In this document: positions 1 to 4,985 of the stretch, in pieces
How the letters are laid out: each line of letters starts with the position of its first letter
Numbering within the stretch: the stretch's first letter is position 1
NCBI GenBank assembly: GCA_003696705.1
Contig: RFGD01000242.1
Coordinates: forward strand, 1-5,206
DNA: 5,206 bases
Direction: 5' to 3'
DNA from: Alphaproteobacteria bacterium
Lineage (GTDB): Bacteria; Pseudomonadota; Alphaproteobacteria; Rhodobacterales; Rhodobacteraceae
Notes under the pieces: model-generated
Database searches by the model: none
What the model was told of the DNA's origin: nothing
What the model saw: only the letters and a program-made list of their open reading frames with translations
Program-made: the position numbers and the translations under genes

Positions 1-1064
1 CGATCGAGGAGATCATCGAGGATGCGCGCAACGGGCGCATGTTCATCCTTGTCGACCACGAGGATCGAGAGAACGAGGGCGATCTGGTCATCCCGGCGCA
101 GATGGCGACGCCGGATGCGATCAATTTCATGGCGAAGCATGGGCGGGGCCTCATCTGTCTTGCCCTGCAGGGAGAGAGGATCGACCAGCTTGGCCTGCCG
201 CTGATGTCGACCAACAATGCCTCGCGGCACGAGACGGCCTTCACCGTCTCGATCGAGGCGCGCGAAGGCGTGACGACCGGCATCTCGGCCCATGACCGTG
301 CGCGAACGGTGGCGGTTGCCATCGACCCCACCAAGGGGCCGGCCGATATCGCGACGCCCGGGCATGTCTTTCCCTTGCGCGCACGGCGCGGCGGCGTCCT
401 GGTGCGCGCGGGCCATACCGAGGCCGCCGTCGACATCTCGCGCCTTGCGGGGCTCAACCCGTCGGGGGTGATCTGCGAGATCATGAACGAGGACGGGACG
501 ATGGCCCGCCTGCCGGATCTTGTCGCCTTCGCCCAGCGCCACGGGCTCAAGATCGGCACGATCTCGGATCTCATCGCCTACAGGCTGCGCTACGACAACC
601 TTGTGCATGAAAAGGACGTGCGACCCGTGCGCTCGGTCCATGGCGGTGACTGGCTCATGCGGACCTTCACCGACGAGGTGGACGGGGTCGAACATGTGGC
701 GCTGACAAAGGGCGAGGTCGCCACCGACGAGACGGTTCTTGTACGCGTCCACGTCGTCAATCCGCTCGAGGACATCCTGGGGCTCGTGCCCGGGCGCGAA
801 GGCCAGGCCGGGCGTGCGATGGAGGCGATCGCCGCCGAGGGGCGCGGGGCCTTCATCATGCTTCGCGAGACGCAGAAGGTTCTCGTCTCGGGCAACGAGG
901 CGCATCCCGAACAGCTTCGCCAATACGGCATCGGCGCACAGATCCTGTCGGCCCTCGGCGTGCGCCGCATGACGCTTCTGACCAATTCTCCGGCGCCGCG
1001 CCTCGTCGGTCTCGAGGGCTACGGCCTTTCGATCGAAGGCGCGCGCCCCATCGACAAGGACTGA
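1..1064 (+). CDS. ribB: 3,4-dihydroxy-2-butanone 4-phosphate synthase with degenerate GTP cyclohydrolase II-like C-terminal domain (5'-partial)
   Basis: RibB converts ribulose 5-phosphate to formate and 3,4-dihydroxy-2-butanone 4-phosphate, the four-carbon precursor of riboflavin, in the cytoplasm. The reading frame is open from position 3 with no start before the conserved IEEIIEDARNG segment, so the first residues lie outside the window; 353 residues are visible. The synthase domain (to about 585) carries the acidic metal-binding loop DHEDRENEGD (54-83), EGVTTG (about 264-281), PGHVFPLRA and the GHTEA motif with its histidine at 414-416. The rest, to 1064, aligns by eye with GTP cyclohydrolase II: it keeps EVDGVEH, YGIGAQIL and LEGYGLSIEG. 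It has no cysteine at all, so the zinc ligands are gone, and the segment between the zinc site and YGIGAQIL is shortened. The protein is therefore probably not a working RibA, and a separate ribA is expected elsewhere. It is the first gene of a ribB-ribH-nusB cluster. The DH at 54-59 replaces the more usual DD. Confidence 0.96.
   Translation, partial: IEEIIEDARNGRMFILVDHEDRENEGDLVIPAQMATPDAINFMAKHGRGLICLALQGERIDQLGLPLMSTNNASRHETAFTVSIEAREGVTTGISAHDRARTVAVAIDPTKGPADIATPGHVFPLRARRGGVLVRAGHTEAAVDISRLAGLNPSGVICEIMNEDGTMARLPDLVAFAQRHGLKIGTISDLIAYRLRYDNLVHEKDVRPVRSVHGGDWLMRTFTDEVDGVEHVALTKGEVATDETVLVRVHVVNPLEDILGLVPGREGQAGRAMEAIAAEGRGAFIMLRETQKVLVSGNEAHPEQLRQYGIGAQILSALGVRRMTLLTNSPAPRLVGLEGYGLSIEGARPIDKD
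1056..1060 (+). promoter_or_regulatory. Ribosome binding site for ribH
   Basis: AAGGA lies inside the last codons of ribB, 8 nt before the ribH ATG. This supports the 1069 start and reinitiation of translation between adjacent genes. Confidence 0.65.
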
Positions 1065-1068
1065 GGCC

Positions 1069-1617
1069 ATGGCCGTCAACGAAACCCATCACGTCCTGGA
1101 ACTGCCAAGGCTCGACCAGCCGGCGCGGGCGCTGATCGTCGTGGCGCCCTATTACAAGGACATCGCCGACAATCTTGTCGAGGGCGCCCGCCGCTCGCTC
1201 GACAAGGCCGGTTGTGCGTGGGACCTGGTCGAGGTGCCCGGCGCGCTGGAGATCCCGCCGGCGATCCGCATTGCCTTCCGGCAGTCGAACTTCGACGCCT
1301 TCGTCGCCCTTGGCTGCGTCATCCGCGGCGAGACGACCCACTACGAGACGGTCTGCAACGACAGCTCGCGCGGGCTCATGCTTCTGGGGCTCGAAGGGGC
1401 GAACATCGGCAACGGCATCCTTACGGTCGAGAACCGCGCGCAGGCCGTCGTCCGCGCCGATCCCGACGGACAGGACAAGGGCGGCGGGGCGGCCGCCGCG
1501 GCGCTGCATCTTCTGGCGCTCTCGCGGCGCTTCGGCGAGTCGCGGCGCGACATCGGGTTCCGGCCGGCAGACGAGATACTCCTGGCAAGGGCGAAAGGCG
1601 GGGACACGAGCGCATGA
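1069..1617 (+). CDS. ribH: 6,7-dimethyl-8-ribityllumazine synthase
   Basis: RibH condenses the RibB product with 5-amino-6-ribitylamino-uracil to give 6,7-dimethyl-8-ribityllumazine, the penultimate step of riboflavin synthesis; the family forms pentamers or larger shells in the cytoplasm. The 182-residue protein shows family landmarks in order: APYYKDIADNL (26-36, with an aromatic residue where the substrate ring stacks), VPGALEIP (56-63), GCVIRGETTHYE (82-93) with the catalytic histidine at 91, GNGILTVEN (114-122), and Arg129 and Lys137 matching the phosphate-site residues. It is longer than the minimal family length of about 155, mainly through an N-terminal extension and a C-terminal tail after residue 160. 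The start follows the ribB stop by 4 nt and has a good ribosome binding site. Its stop overlaps the nusB start as ATGA, so the three genes are almost certainly co-transcribed. Confidence 0.97.
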   Translation: MAVNETHHVLELPRLDQPARALIVVAPYYKDIADNLVEGARRSLDKAGCAWDLVEVPGALEIPPAIRIAFRQSNFDAFVALGCVIRGETTHYETVCNDSSRGLMLLGLEGANIGNGILTVENRAQAVVRADPDGQDKGGGAAAAALHLLALSRRFGESRRDIGFRPADEILLARAKGGDTSA

Positions 1618-2093
1618 GCAGACGGAAAGGCGGATCCGGCCGGATCGCCCGATCGGCGGCCCGGCTTTATGCGGTTCAGGCGCTGTTCCAGATGGAAGCC
1701 GCGGGCCAGAGTGTGGATGCCGTGCGCCGCGAATTCGAGGACTGGCGCATCGGTGCCCGGCTCGAGGATGGCACGGAGCTCGCGGAGGGCGATATCGGTC
1801 TGTTCCGGGACCTCATCGAGACGGCCGTCAACCATCAGGCGGCCATCGACCAGGCCACCGACAGGGCGCTGGTCGAGCGATGGCCGCTCGGGCGCATCGA
1901 CCCGACGCTTCGCGCCCTGTTCCGGGCTGCGGGCGCCGAGCTTGTCATCGGCCAGACCCCGCCGCGGGTCGTCATCAACGAGTTCGTCGATGTCGCCAAG
2001 GCGTTCTACCCCGAGGGCCGGGAAGCGGGATTCGTGAACGCTGTCCTCGACCACATGGCCCGCGAGATGCGCCCCGAGGCCTTCAGCGACTGA
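1614..2093 (+). CDS. nusB: Transcription antitermination factor NusB
   Basis: NusB pairs with NusE (ribosomal protein S10) and binds boxA RNA in the antitermination complex that keeps RNA polymerase moving through rRNA operons. The 159-residue all-helical protein shows RSAARLYAVQALFQME near the N-terminus (13-28), the arginine-rich surface used for RNA contact, and the hallmark C-terminal block: RIDPTLRALFRAAGAEL (94-110), TPPRVVINEFVDVAKAF (115-131), and GFVNAVLDHMAREM (139-152). The ATG overlaps the ribH stop by 4 nt and is preceded by GGGGA at 1600-1604, 9 nt upstream. The reading frame is open far upstream through ribH, but that part is arginine-rich shadow sequence, so the 1614 start is preferred. 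The ribH-nusB pairing is widespread in Proteobacteria. Its last 11 bp overlap the end of the gene on the opposite strand. Confidence 0.96.
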   Translation: MSRRKGGSGRIARSAARLYAVQALFQMEAAGQSVDAVRREFEDWRIGARLEDGTELAEGDIGLFRDLIETAVNHQAAIDQATDRALVERWPLGRIDPTLRALFRAAGAELVIGQTPPRVVINEFVDVAKAFYPEGREAGFVNAVLDHMAREMRPEAFSD

Positions 2094-2841
2094 CGCCGGA
2101 CGCGGCGGCGGCGCGGGTTTCCGGGGCACGTCGCCAGTCGACCTCGAGATCTGCCCAGACCGGCAGGTGGTCGGAAGCGATCCGCGTCAGGGGCGTTTCC
2201 GTGACGCCGGCGTCACGAAGCGTCATCCGGTGGCAATGGGCGATCCGGTCGAGCGCCGCCACGGGCCGGGCCGCGTGGTAGCTGCGACCCGGTGCATGGA
2301 CGACGAAATCCGGACGGATGGGATCAAGCCCCTTTCGGGCCGACCACTCGTTGAAATCGCCAAGGATCACCGTGGGGCGCGGCGCCATCGCACCGATCGC
2401 GGCCATTATGGCGTGAAGCTGGCGCTGCCGATGCTGTCGCGTGAGGCCAAGATGGACCGCGACGACGCGCATCGGCCGGGCGTCGTCGCCATCGACCGAA
2501 ATGTCCGCGACAAGTGCGCCTCGGGGCTCGAGCGCCGGAAGCGACAGGGGTGTCACCGCCCGGATACGATGGCGTCGGTGAACGAGGATGGCGTTGCCGT
2601 GCCAGCCGATGCTGGGACCCGCGTCGGGAAGGCGCGCCGGCACAAGGTCGGTGTGGCGCGTGACCAGTTCGGCCCTGAGGGCCGCCGGCCGCCGGCCGAG
2701 GCGCTTGTCGGCCTCCTGCAGGGCCACGACTTCCGCCTCGAGGCCGGTGATCGCCTCGATGATGCGTTCGGGCCGCCGGCGGCGGTCAAGACCGATGCAC
2801 TTGCGGATATTGTAGGTGGCGACGCGGATTGTCCCGTCCAT
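2083..2841 (-). CDS. Endonuclease/exonuclease/phosphatase family protein
   Basis: This 252-residue protein belongs to the metal-dependent EEP hydrolase fold (DNase I, exonuclease III and sphingomyelinase relatives), which cleaves phosphodiester or phosphomonoester bonds; the substrate cannot be read from the sequence. Motifs counted from the 2841 ATG are TYNIRK with Asn11, VALQEAD with the metal-binding Glu43, GWHGNAILV (79-87), the histidine of VAVHLG (His130), ILGDFNEW with Asp162 and Asn164, LDRI (197-200), and the terminal SDHLPVWADLEV with Asp224-His225. All catalytic positions of the fold are present. There is no signal peptide, so it is probably cytoplasmic. Alternative starts exist upstream: GTG at 2856 and TTG at 2880. 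The predicted promoter would start transcription near 2873, which excludes the TTG; 2841 lies closest to the conserved RVATYNIRK and is preferred, although neither remaining start has a strong ribosome binding site. The arginine-rich C-terminal tail overlaps the nusB end. Confidence 0.9.
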   Translation of the reverse strand: MDGTIRVATYNIRKCIGLDRRRRPERIIEAITGLEAEVVALQEADKRLGRRPAALRAELVTRHTDLVPARLPDAGPSIGWHGNAILVHRRHRIRAVTPLSLPALEPRGALVADISVDGDDARPMRVVAVHLGLTRQHRQRQLHAIMAAIGAMAPRPTVILGDFNEWSARKGLDPIRPDFVVHAPGRSYHAARPVAALDRIAHCHRMTLRDAGVTETPLTRIASDHLPVWADLEVDWRRAPETRAAAASGVSR

Positions 2842-2879
2842 CTTCTTTCGGTTCACTGGCGTTCCGATTGCCTTTTCCA

Positions 2880-2909
2880 ATGATATGGGGAGGCGCGCCG
2901 AAATTTCAG
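2880..2909 (-). promoter_or_regulatory. Candidate sigma-70-type promoter for the EEP-family gene
   Basis: On the minus strand CTGAAA (2909-2904) and TATCAT (2885-2880) are separated by 18 bp, matching TTGACA/TATAAT at 4 and 5 of 6 positions. Transcription would start near 2873, giving a leader of about 32 nt to the 2841 ATG. The prediction rests on the sequence match and the divergent gene arrangement only. Confidence 0.35.
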
Positions 2910-2922
2910 CGCCGCCCGGGGT

Positions 2923-2951
2923 TTGTCGGATGCCGCCGCGGCGGATATAGT
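2923..2951 (+). promoter_or_regulatory. Candidate sigma-70-type promoter for the YjdF-like membrane protein gene
   Basis: TTGTCG (2923-2928) and TATAGT (2946-2951) are separated by exactly 17 bp. The -10 box matches 5 of 6 consensus positions and the -35 keeps the TTG. The usual distance puts the transcription start near 2958, only about 2 nt before the GTG at 2960, so the message would be essentially leaderless. Confidence 0.5.
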
Positions 2952-2959
2952 GCAGCGTC

Positions 2960-3619
2960 GTGAAACGCGATCGCTATCACCTGACGATCTATCTGATCTG
3001 GGCCGCCCTTGGCGTTGCGGCGCTTGCCTCGGCGTTCGAGGGGCGCTGGTCCACAGCTTTCGTGGCCGTGGGCACGATCGTCCTTTCCTATCTGCCGTTC
3101 TCGGCGCTCGAACGGTTTCAGCTGCGGCTGCCCCCGAGCTTTCTTCTGGCGATCGTCCTTTTCACCGTGATGTCGCTCTTTCTGGGCGAAGCCTTCGACT
3201 TCTACGAGCGCCTCTGGTGGTGGGACATCTTCCTTCACGCCTTTTCGGCGTTGGGCTTCGGGATCCTCGGCTTTCTGTTCATTTTCATGCTGTTCGAGGG
3301 CGACAGATATGCGGCCCCGCCTTGGGCGATGGCCTTCTTCGGCTATTGCTTCGCCGTGACCATGGGCGCGACGTGGGAGATCTTCGAGTTCACCATGGAT
3401 CAGCTCTTCGGTCTCAACATGCAGAAGTCCGGGCTTCCCGACACAATGGGCGATCTCATCGTTGACGCGCTTGGCGCGCTCGTCGGCGCGGTTGCGGGGT
3501 TTCTTTACCTCAAGGGCCGGCAGCTTGGCGGGCTCGAGGCGCTGTTCGATCAGTTCATCGAGGCGAACCGTCGCTTCTTCCGCAAGTATCGGCGGAAAGA
3601 CGAAGGCGAAGGCGGCTGA
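2960..3619 (+). CDS. YjdF/DUF2238-like integral membrane protein
   Basis: A 219-residue polytopic inner-membrane protein of unknown function. About six hydrophobic segments can be seen, near residues 9-26, 31-48, 60-77, 90-111, 120-140 and 165-184, followed by a basic cytoplasmic-type tail rich in Arg and Lys (185-219). Two blocks resemble the E. coli YjdF/DUF2238 family: GEAFDFYERLWWWDIFLH (76-93), with Glu77, Asp80, Asp89 and His93, and GATWEIFEFTMDQLFG (136-151), with Glu140 and Glu143, followed by GLPDTMGDLIVDALGAL (158-174). These charged residues lie in or beside membrane helices and could form a metal or proton site, but that is inference. The start must be GTG at 2960, because an in-frame TAG at 2948-2950 closes the frame and no better codon lies between. 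No ribosome binding site precedes it. It is transcribed divergently from the EEP-family gene and followed by a hairpin, so it is probably a single-gene unit. Confidence 0.85.
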   Translation: MKRDRYHLTIYLIWAALGVAALASAFEGRWSTAFVAVGTIVLSYLPFSALERFQLRLPPSFLLAIVLFTVMSLFLGEAFDFYERLWWWDIFLHAFSALGFGILGFLFIFMLFEGDRYAAPPWAMAFFGYCFAVTMGATWEIFEFTMDQLFGLNMQKSGLPDTMGDLIVDALGALVGAVAGFLYLKGRQLGGLEALFDQFIEANRRFFRKYRRKDEGEGG

Positions 3620-3623
3620 GGGC

Positions 3624-3645
3624 GGCGCATCGTCGCCGATGCGCC
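3624..3645 (+). terminator. Hairpin after the YjdF-like gene (candidate terminator)
   Basis: A perfect 9-bp stem, GGCGCATCG (3624-3632) pairing with CGATGCGCC (3637-3645), closes a 4-nt TCGC loop starting 5 nt after the stop codon. There is no T-run after it, so it may act as a factor-assisted terminator or protect the 3' end of the message. Confidence 0.5.
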
Positions 3646-3663
3646 CCTGCGACGTTCGGGGCA

Positions 3664-3692
3664 TTGAAAATCGCGCCGCCGATGCCCAGAAT
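3664..3692 (+). promoter_or_regulatory. Candidate sigma-70-type promoter for the small membrane protein gene
   Basis: TTGAAA (3664-3669) and CAGAAT (3687-3692) are separated by 17 bp and match consensus at 5 and 4 of 6 positions. Transcription would start near 3699, leaving a leader of about 31 nt that contains the strong ribosome binding site at 3720. The TTG that could be read as an upstream start codon at 3664 is then part of the -35 box. Confidence 0.4.
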
Positions 3693-3719
3693 TCAGGATG
3701 GGAAACGCATCGACCCATC

Positions 3720-3726
3720 GGAGGTG
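3720..3726 (+). promoter_or_regulatory. Strong ribosome binding site deciding the 3730 start
   Basis: GGAGGTG contains the full GGAGG core, 5 nt before the ATG at 3730. It fixes the start of the small membrane protein gene over in-frame codons at 3664 (TTG) and 3682 (ATG), neither of which has such a site. Confidence 0.8.
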
Positions 3727-3729
3727 TCC

Positions 3730-4059
3730 ATGCCACGGCTCGTTCGTCTTTACATCAAGCATTGTCTTGTCGGATTCGTGCTTTCGGCCGCGTTTGTCGC
3801 GGCGCTTCTCTGGTTCAATGTGGCGAACCTCGGGCATCTCGTCGCGACCTCGCCGGTCGGTTGGATCGCGGTGATGGTCCTTTTCGTGTCGAACGGGATC
3901 GTGTTCGCCGGTACCCAATTTGGAATCGTGGTCATGGGCATGGCCGAACGTGACGACGACGACCCGGTCGGGGGCAAGCGGCTGCCGGTGGCCGAGCCCG
4001 TTCCCGTTCCGGTGCCCGTCGCCGTCCCCGCGCAAGAGCGTCGCGTGACACGGCGCTGA
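3730..4059 (+). CDS. Small two-helix membrane protein with Pro-Val repeat tail
   Basis: A 109-residue protein of unknown function, resembling short conserved hypothetical proteins of the Rhodobacterales. It begins with a basic MPRLVRLYIKH segment and has two hydrophobic helices, about 12-31 and 43-72. These are joined by a short FNVANLGHLVATS loop, and the second contains the small-residue pattern NGIVFAGTQFGIVVMGMAE. After an acidic cluster (DDDD, 75-78) the tail turns proline-rich, EPVPVPVPVAVPA (89-101), and ends in basic residues. The N-terminal charge and two-helix hairpin suggest both ends face the cytoplasm, with the tail free for protein contact; this is inference from topology rules. 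The start is fixed by GGAGG 5 nt upstream, giving a shorter protein than the longest open frame (131 codons from TTG 3664). It is probably transcribed alone from its own promoter. Confidence 0.78.
   Translation: MPRLVRLYIKHCLVGFVLSAAFVAALLWFNVANLGHLVATSPVGWIAVMVLFVSNGIVFAGTQFGIVVMGMAERDDDDPVGGKRLPVAEPVPVPVPVAVPAQERRVTRR
3997..4029 (+). repeat. Degenerate 6-nt tandem repeat encoding Pro-Val
   Basis: Consecutive CCC/CCG/CCT-like proline and GTT/GTC-type valine codons encode PVPVPVPVAVP (residues 90-100 of the small membrane protein). The codons vary, so the dipeptide rather than the DNA unit is preserved. Confidence 0.6.
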
Positions 4060-4419
4060 GCCCGATCTGGCTGCGCCGGAAAGGCGCGGCCTGCCGTCTT
4101 CTTCCTTCTTTCCGGCGATTGCCGCCCGCGACGGCGTGGGCGGCGATCGCGCGCCGTCTCCGGCGCCGGCGGCGCCATCTTGGCTTCCTGCGGGGAAAGG
4201 CGGGTGGGCGGGACCGCCGCAAACGTGGAGGCGTCGATTTCCCGAGAGCCTGGACTAACCAGGTGGGCGCCAGATACCGAGGCCACGACCCCGGCAGAGC
4301 CAGCTCCCTCGAGATGAATTATCGGCCACTGGAAAAAGGCCTCTTCACCGGAAGGGCAGAACCCGCCCGTCGCGGTAGATATCCATCACCGACCCCGGCC
4401 GCAAGGGGGGCGGCGGTGC
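4060..4419. other. Long intergenic region with no convincing gene
   Basis: This stretch separates the small membrane protein gene from the mmcB promoter. I see no tRNA, rRNA or recognisable ncRNA. It holds the hairpin at 4074-4117, a GC-rich self-complementary run at 4158-4176, and a local structure at 4241-4312 in which CCTGG-ACTAA-CCAGG competes with a longer interrupted stem. A small CCCC/GGGG hairpin lies near 4391-4409. On the minus strand, 4345-4386 could encode a 13-residue peptide MDIYRDGRVLPFR with coding-like third positions, but its reality is doubtful. The open plus-strand frame through 4119-4436 has no ribosome binding site and looks random, arginine-rich. Confidence 0.5.
4074..4117. 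terminator. Long-loop hairpin after the small membrane protein gene (candidate terminator)
   Basis: CGCCGGAAAG (4074-4083) and CTTTCCGGCG (4108-4117) form a perfect 10-bp inverted repeat around a 24-nt pyrimidine-rich loop, starting 15 nt after the stop codon. No T-run follows. Position suggests transcription termination or RNA 3'-end protection. Confidence 0.4.
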
Positions 4420-4447
4420 TGGACAAGTGTTCGTGAAATGCTCAAAT
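4420..4447 (+). promoter_or_regulatory. Candidate mmcB promoter
   Basis: TGGACA (4420-4425, 5 of 6 matches to TTGACA) and TCAAAT (4442-4447, 4 of 6 to TATAAT) are separated by 16 bp. The expected transcription start falls at about 4454, the A of the mmcB ATG, predicting a leaderless message. A LexA-like box occupies the spacer and reaches into the -10. Confidence 0.45.
4429..4443 (+). promoter_or_regulatory. Candidate LexA (SOS) operator of mmcB
   Basis: GTTCGTGAAATGCTC matches the alphaproteobacterial LexA consensus GTTC-N7-GTTC at 7 of the 8 fixed positions (GCTC in place of the second GTTC). It lies between and partly over the predicted -35 and -10 boxes, where a repressor would block RNA polymerase. 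In Caulobacter mmcB is a known LexA-regulated gene, which makes a true operator here plausible. Binding itself is inference. Confidence 0.6.
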
Positions 4448-4453
4448 GGGGGC

Positions 4454-4915
4454 ATGTCCACGTCACTCCAGCCCGGTCGACTTCTGGCGCGCGGCGTCTG
4501 TCGCTGCATGCGGTCGCTCGACTTCGCGACTGTCGAGGAGTTCGTGCCCGAGCGGGGCAAGCGCGTCGACGTGCTGGCCCTTGGCCCGAAAGGCGAGATA
4601 TGGGTCATCGAATGCAAGTCGTCGCGTACCGACTTCACGTCCGATCGCAAATGGGGCGGCTATCTCGAGTGGTGCGACCGCTATTTCTGGGCGGTGGATG
4701 CCGACTTCCCCGTCGAGCTTCTGCCGGAAGACACGGGCCTCATCATTGCCGACGCCTATGGGGCCGAGATCGTGCGCATGGGGCCCGAGGAAAAGTTGCC
4801 GGGCGCGCGCCGGCGGGCAATGACGCTCAGGATTGCGCGCGACGCGGCGCGCCGGCTGCACGGGTTCGTCGATCCGGGGCTTGCGGCATTCACGGACCCG
4901 GCGACGTCGCGCTGA
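4454..4915 (+). CDS. mmcB: MmcB family DNA repair protein
   Basis: MmcB (the former DUF1052 family) is an SOS-linked DNA repair protein of Alphaproteobacteria with a predicted PD-(D/E)XK nuclease-like fold; its exact substrate is not established. The 153-residue protein shows LLARGVCRCMRSLDFATVEE (10-29), RVDVLALGPKGEIWVIECKSS (37-57) with the putative metal ligands Asp39, Glu53 and Lys55, DFTSDRKWGGYLEWCDRYFWAVD (60-82), and LIIADAYGAEIVRMGPEEKLPGARR further on. A helical tail is rich in Ala and Arg. All nuclease-core residues are intact. The ATG at 4454 is chosen over in-frame GTGs at 4427 and 4433 because it lies closest to the conserved core and because the predicted operator and -10 box occupy 4429-4447. 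The GGGGG at 4448-4452 is too close to the ATG to act as a normal ribosome binding site, consistent with a leaderless message. The gene stands alone and converges on the next one. Confidence 0.92.
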   Translation: MSTSLQPGRLLARGVCRCMRSLDFATVEEFVPERGKRVDVLALGPKGEIWVIECKSSRTDFTSDRKWGGYLEWCDRYFWAVDADFPVELLPEDTGLIIADAYGAEIVRMGPEEKLPGARRRAMTLRIARDAARRLHGFVDPGLAAFTDPATSR

Positions 4916-4928
4916 CAGGGCCCGGGCG

Positions 4929-4949
4929 GCCGCGCGTCAAGACGCGGGC
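4929..4949. terminator. Hairpin between convergent mmcB and DUF6324-like genes
   Basis: GCC plus CGCGT (4929-4931, 4933-4937; G4932 bulged) pairs with ACGCG plus GGC (4942-4949) around a CAAG loop, 14 nt after the mmcB stop. It could terminate mmcB transcription, or transcripts from either side. No T-run is present. Confidence 0.4.
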
Positions 4950-4970
4950 GCGACCTGCGCGCATGGATGG

Positions 4971-4983
4971 GGGGCTTCGCCCC
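4971..4983 (-). terminator. GC hairpin just after the DUF6324-like gene
   Basis: GGGGC (4971-4975) and GCCCC (4979-4983) form a 5-bp stem with a 3-nt loop (GAA on the minus strand), 2 nt after the minus-strand stop codon. It is a likely transcript 3' end or stabiliser for the minus-strand gene, though short and without a T-run. Confidence 0.4.
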
Positions 4984-4985
4984 GC

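Noticed and set aside
1175..2281. Long plus-strand open frame of 368 codons across ribH and nusB
   Set aside because: It is an out-of-frame shadow, rich in Arg, Ala, Ser and Pro as expected for misread GC-rich DNA, and both underlying genes are identified by strong motifs.
2851..2864. GTTC-ACTGGC-GTTC direct repeat in the leader of the EEP-family gene, resembling a LexA box
   Set aside because: The half-sites are separated by 6 bp rather than the required 7, which puts them out of register for LexA, and this gene family is not known to be SOS controlled.
2167..2883. 238-codon plus-strand open frame opposite the EEP-family gene
   Set aside because: The minus strand carries every catalytic motif of the EEP fold in order; the plus frame has none and no ribosome binding site.
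3664..3729. Longer N-terminus of the small membrane protein starting at TTG 3664
   Set aside because: No ribosome binding site lies before it, the TTG fits a -35 box, and a full GGAGG precedes the ATG at 3730.
2906..3736. 276-codon minus-strand open frame over the YjdF-like gene
   Set aside because: The translation is a charged low-complexity Glu/Arg/Lys mix with no family motif, while the plus strand encodes a membrane protein with family-like motifs.
4219..4260. GCAAACG in the long gap, recalling the start of a tmRNA tag sequence
   Set aside because: The following codons do not read as a tmRNA tag, no acceptor-stem or T-arm sequence is nearby, and the match is only 7 bases.
4119..4436. 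105-codon plus-strand open frame in the gap before mmcB
   Set aside because: It starts at a TTG without ribosome binding site, is arginine-rich and featureless, and runs over the predicted mmcB promoter.
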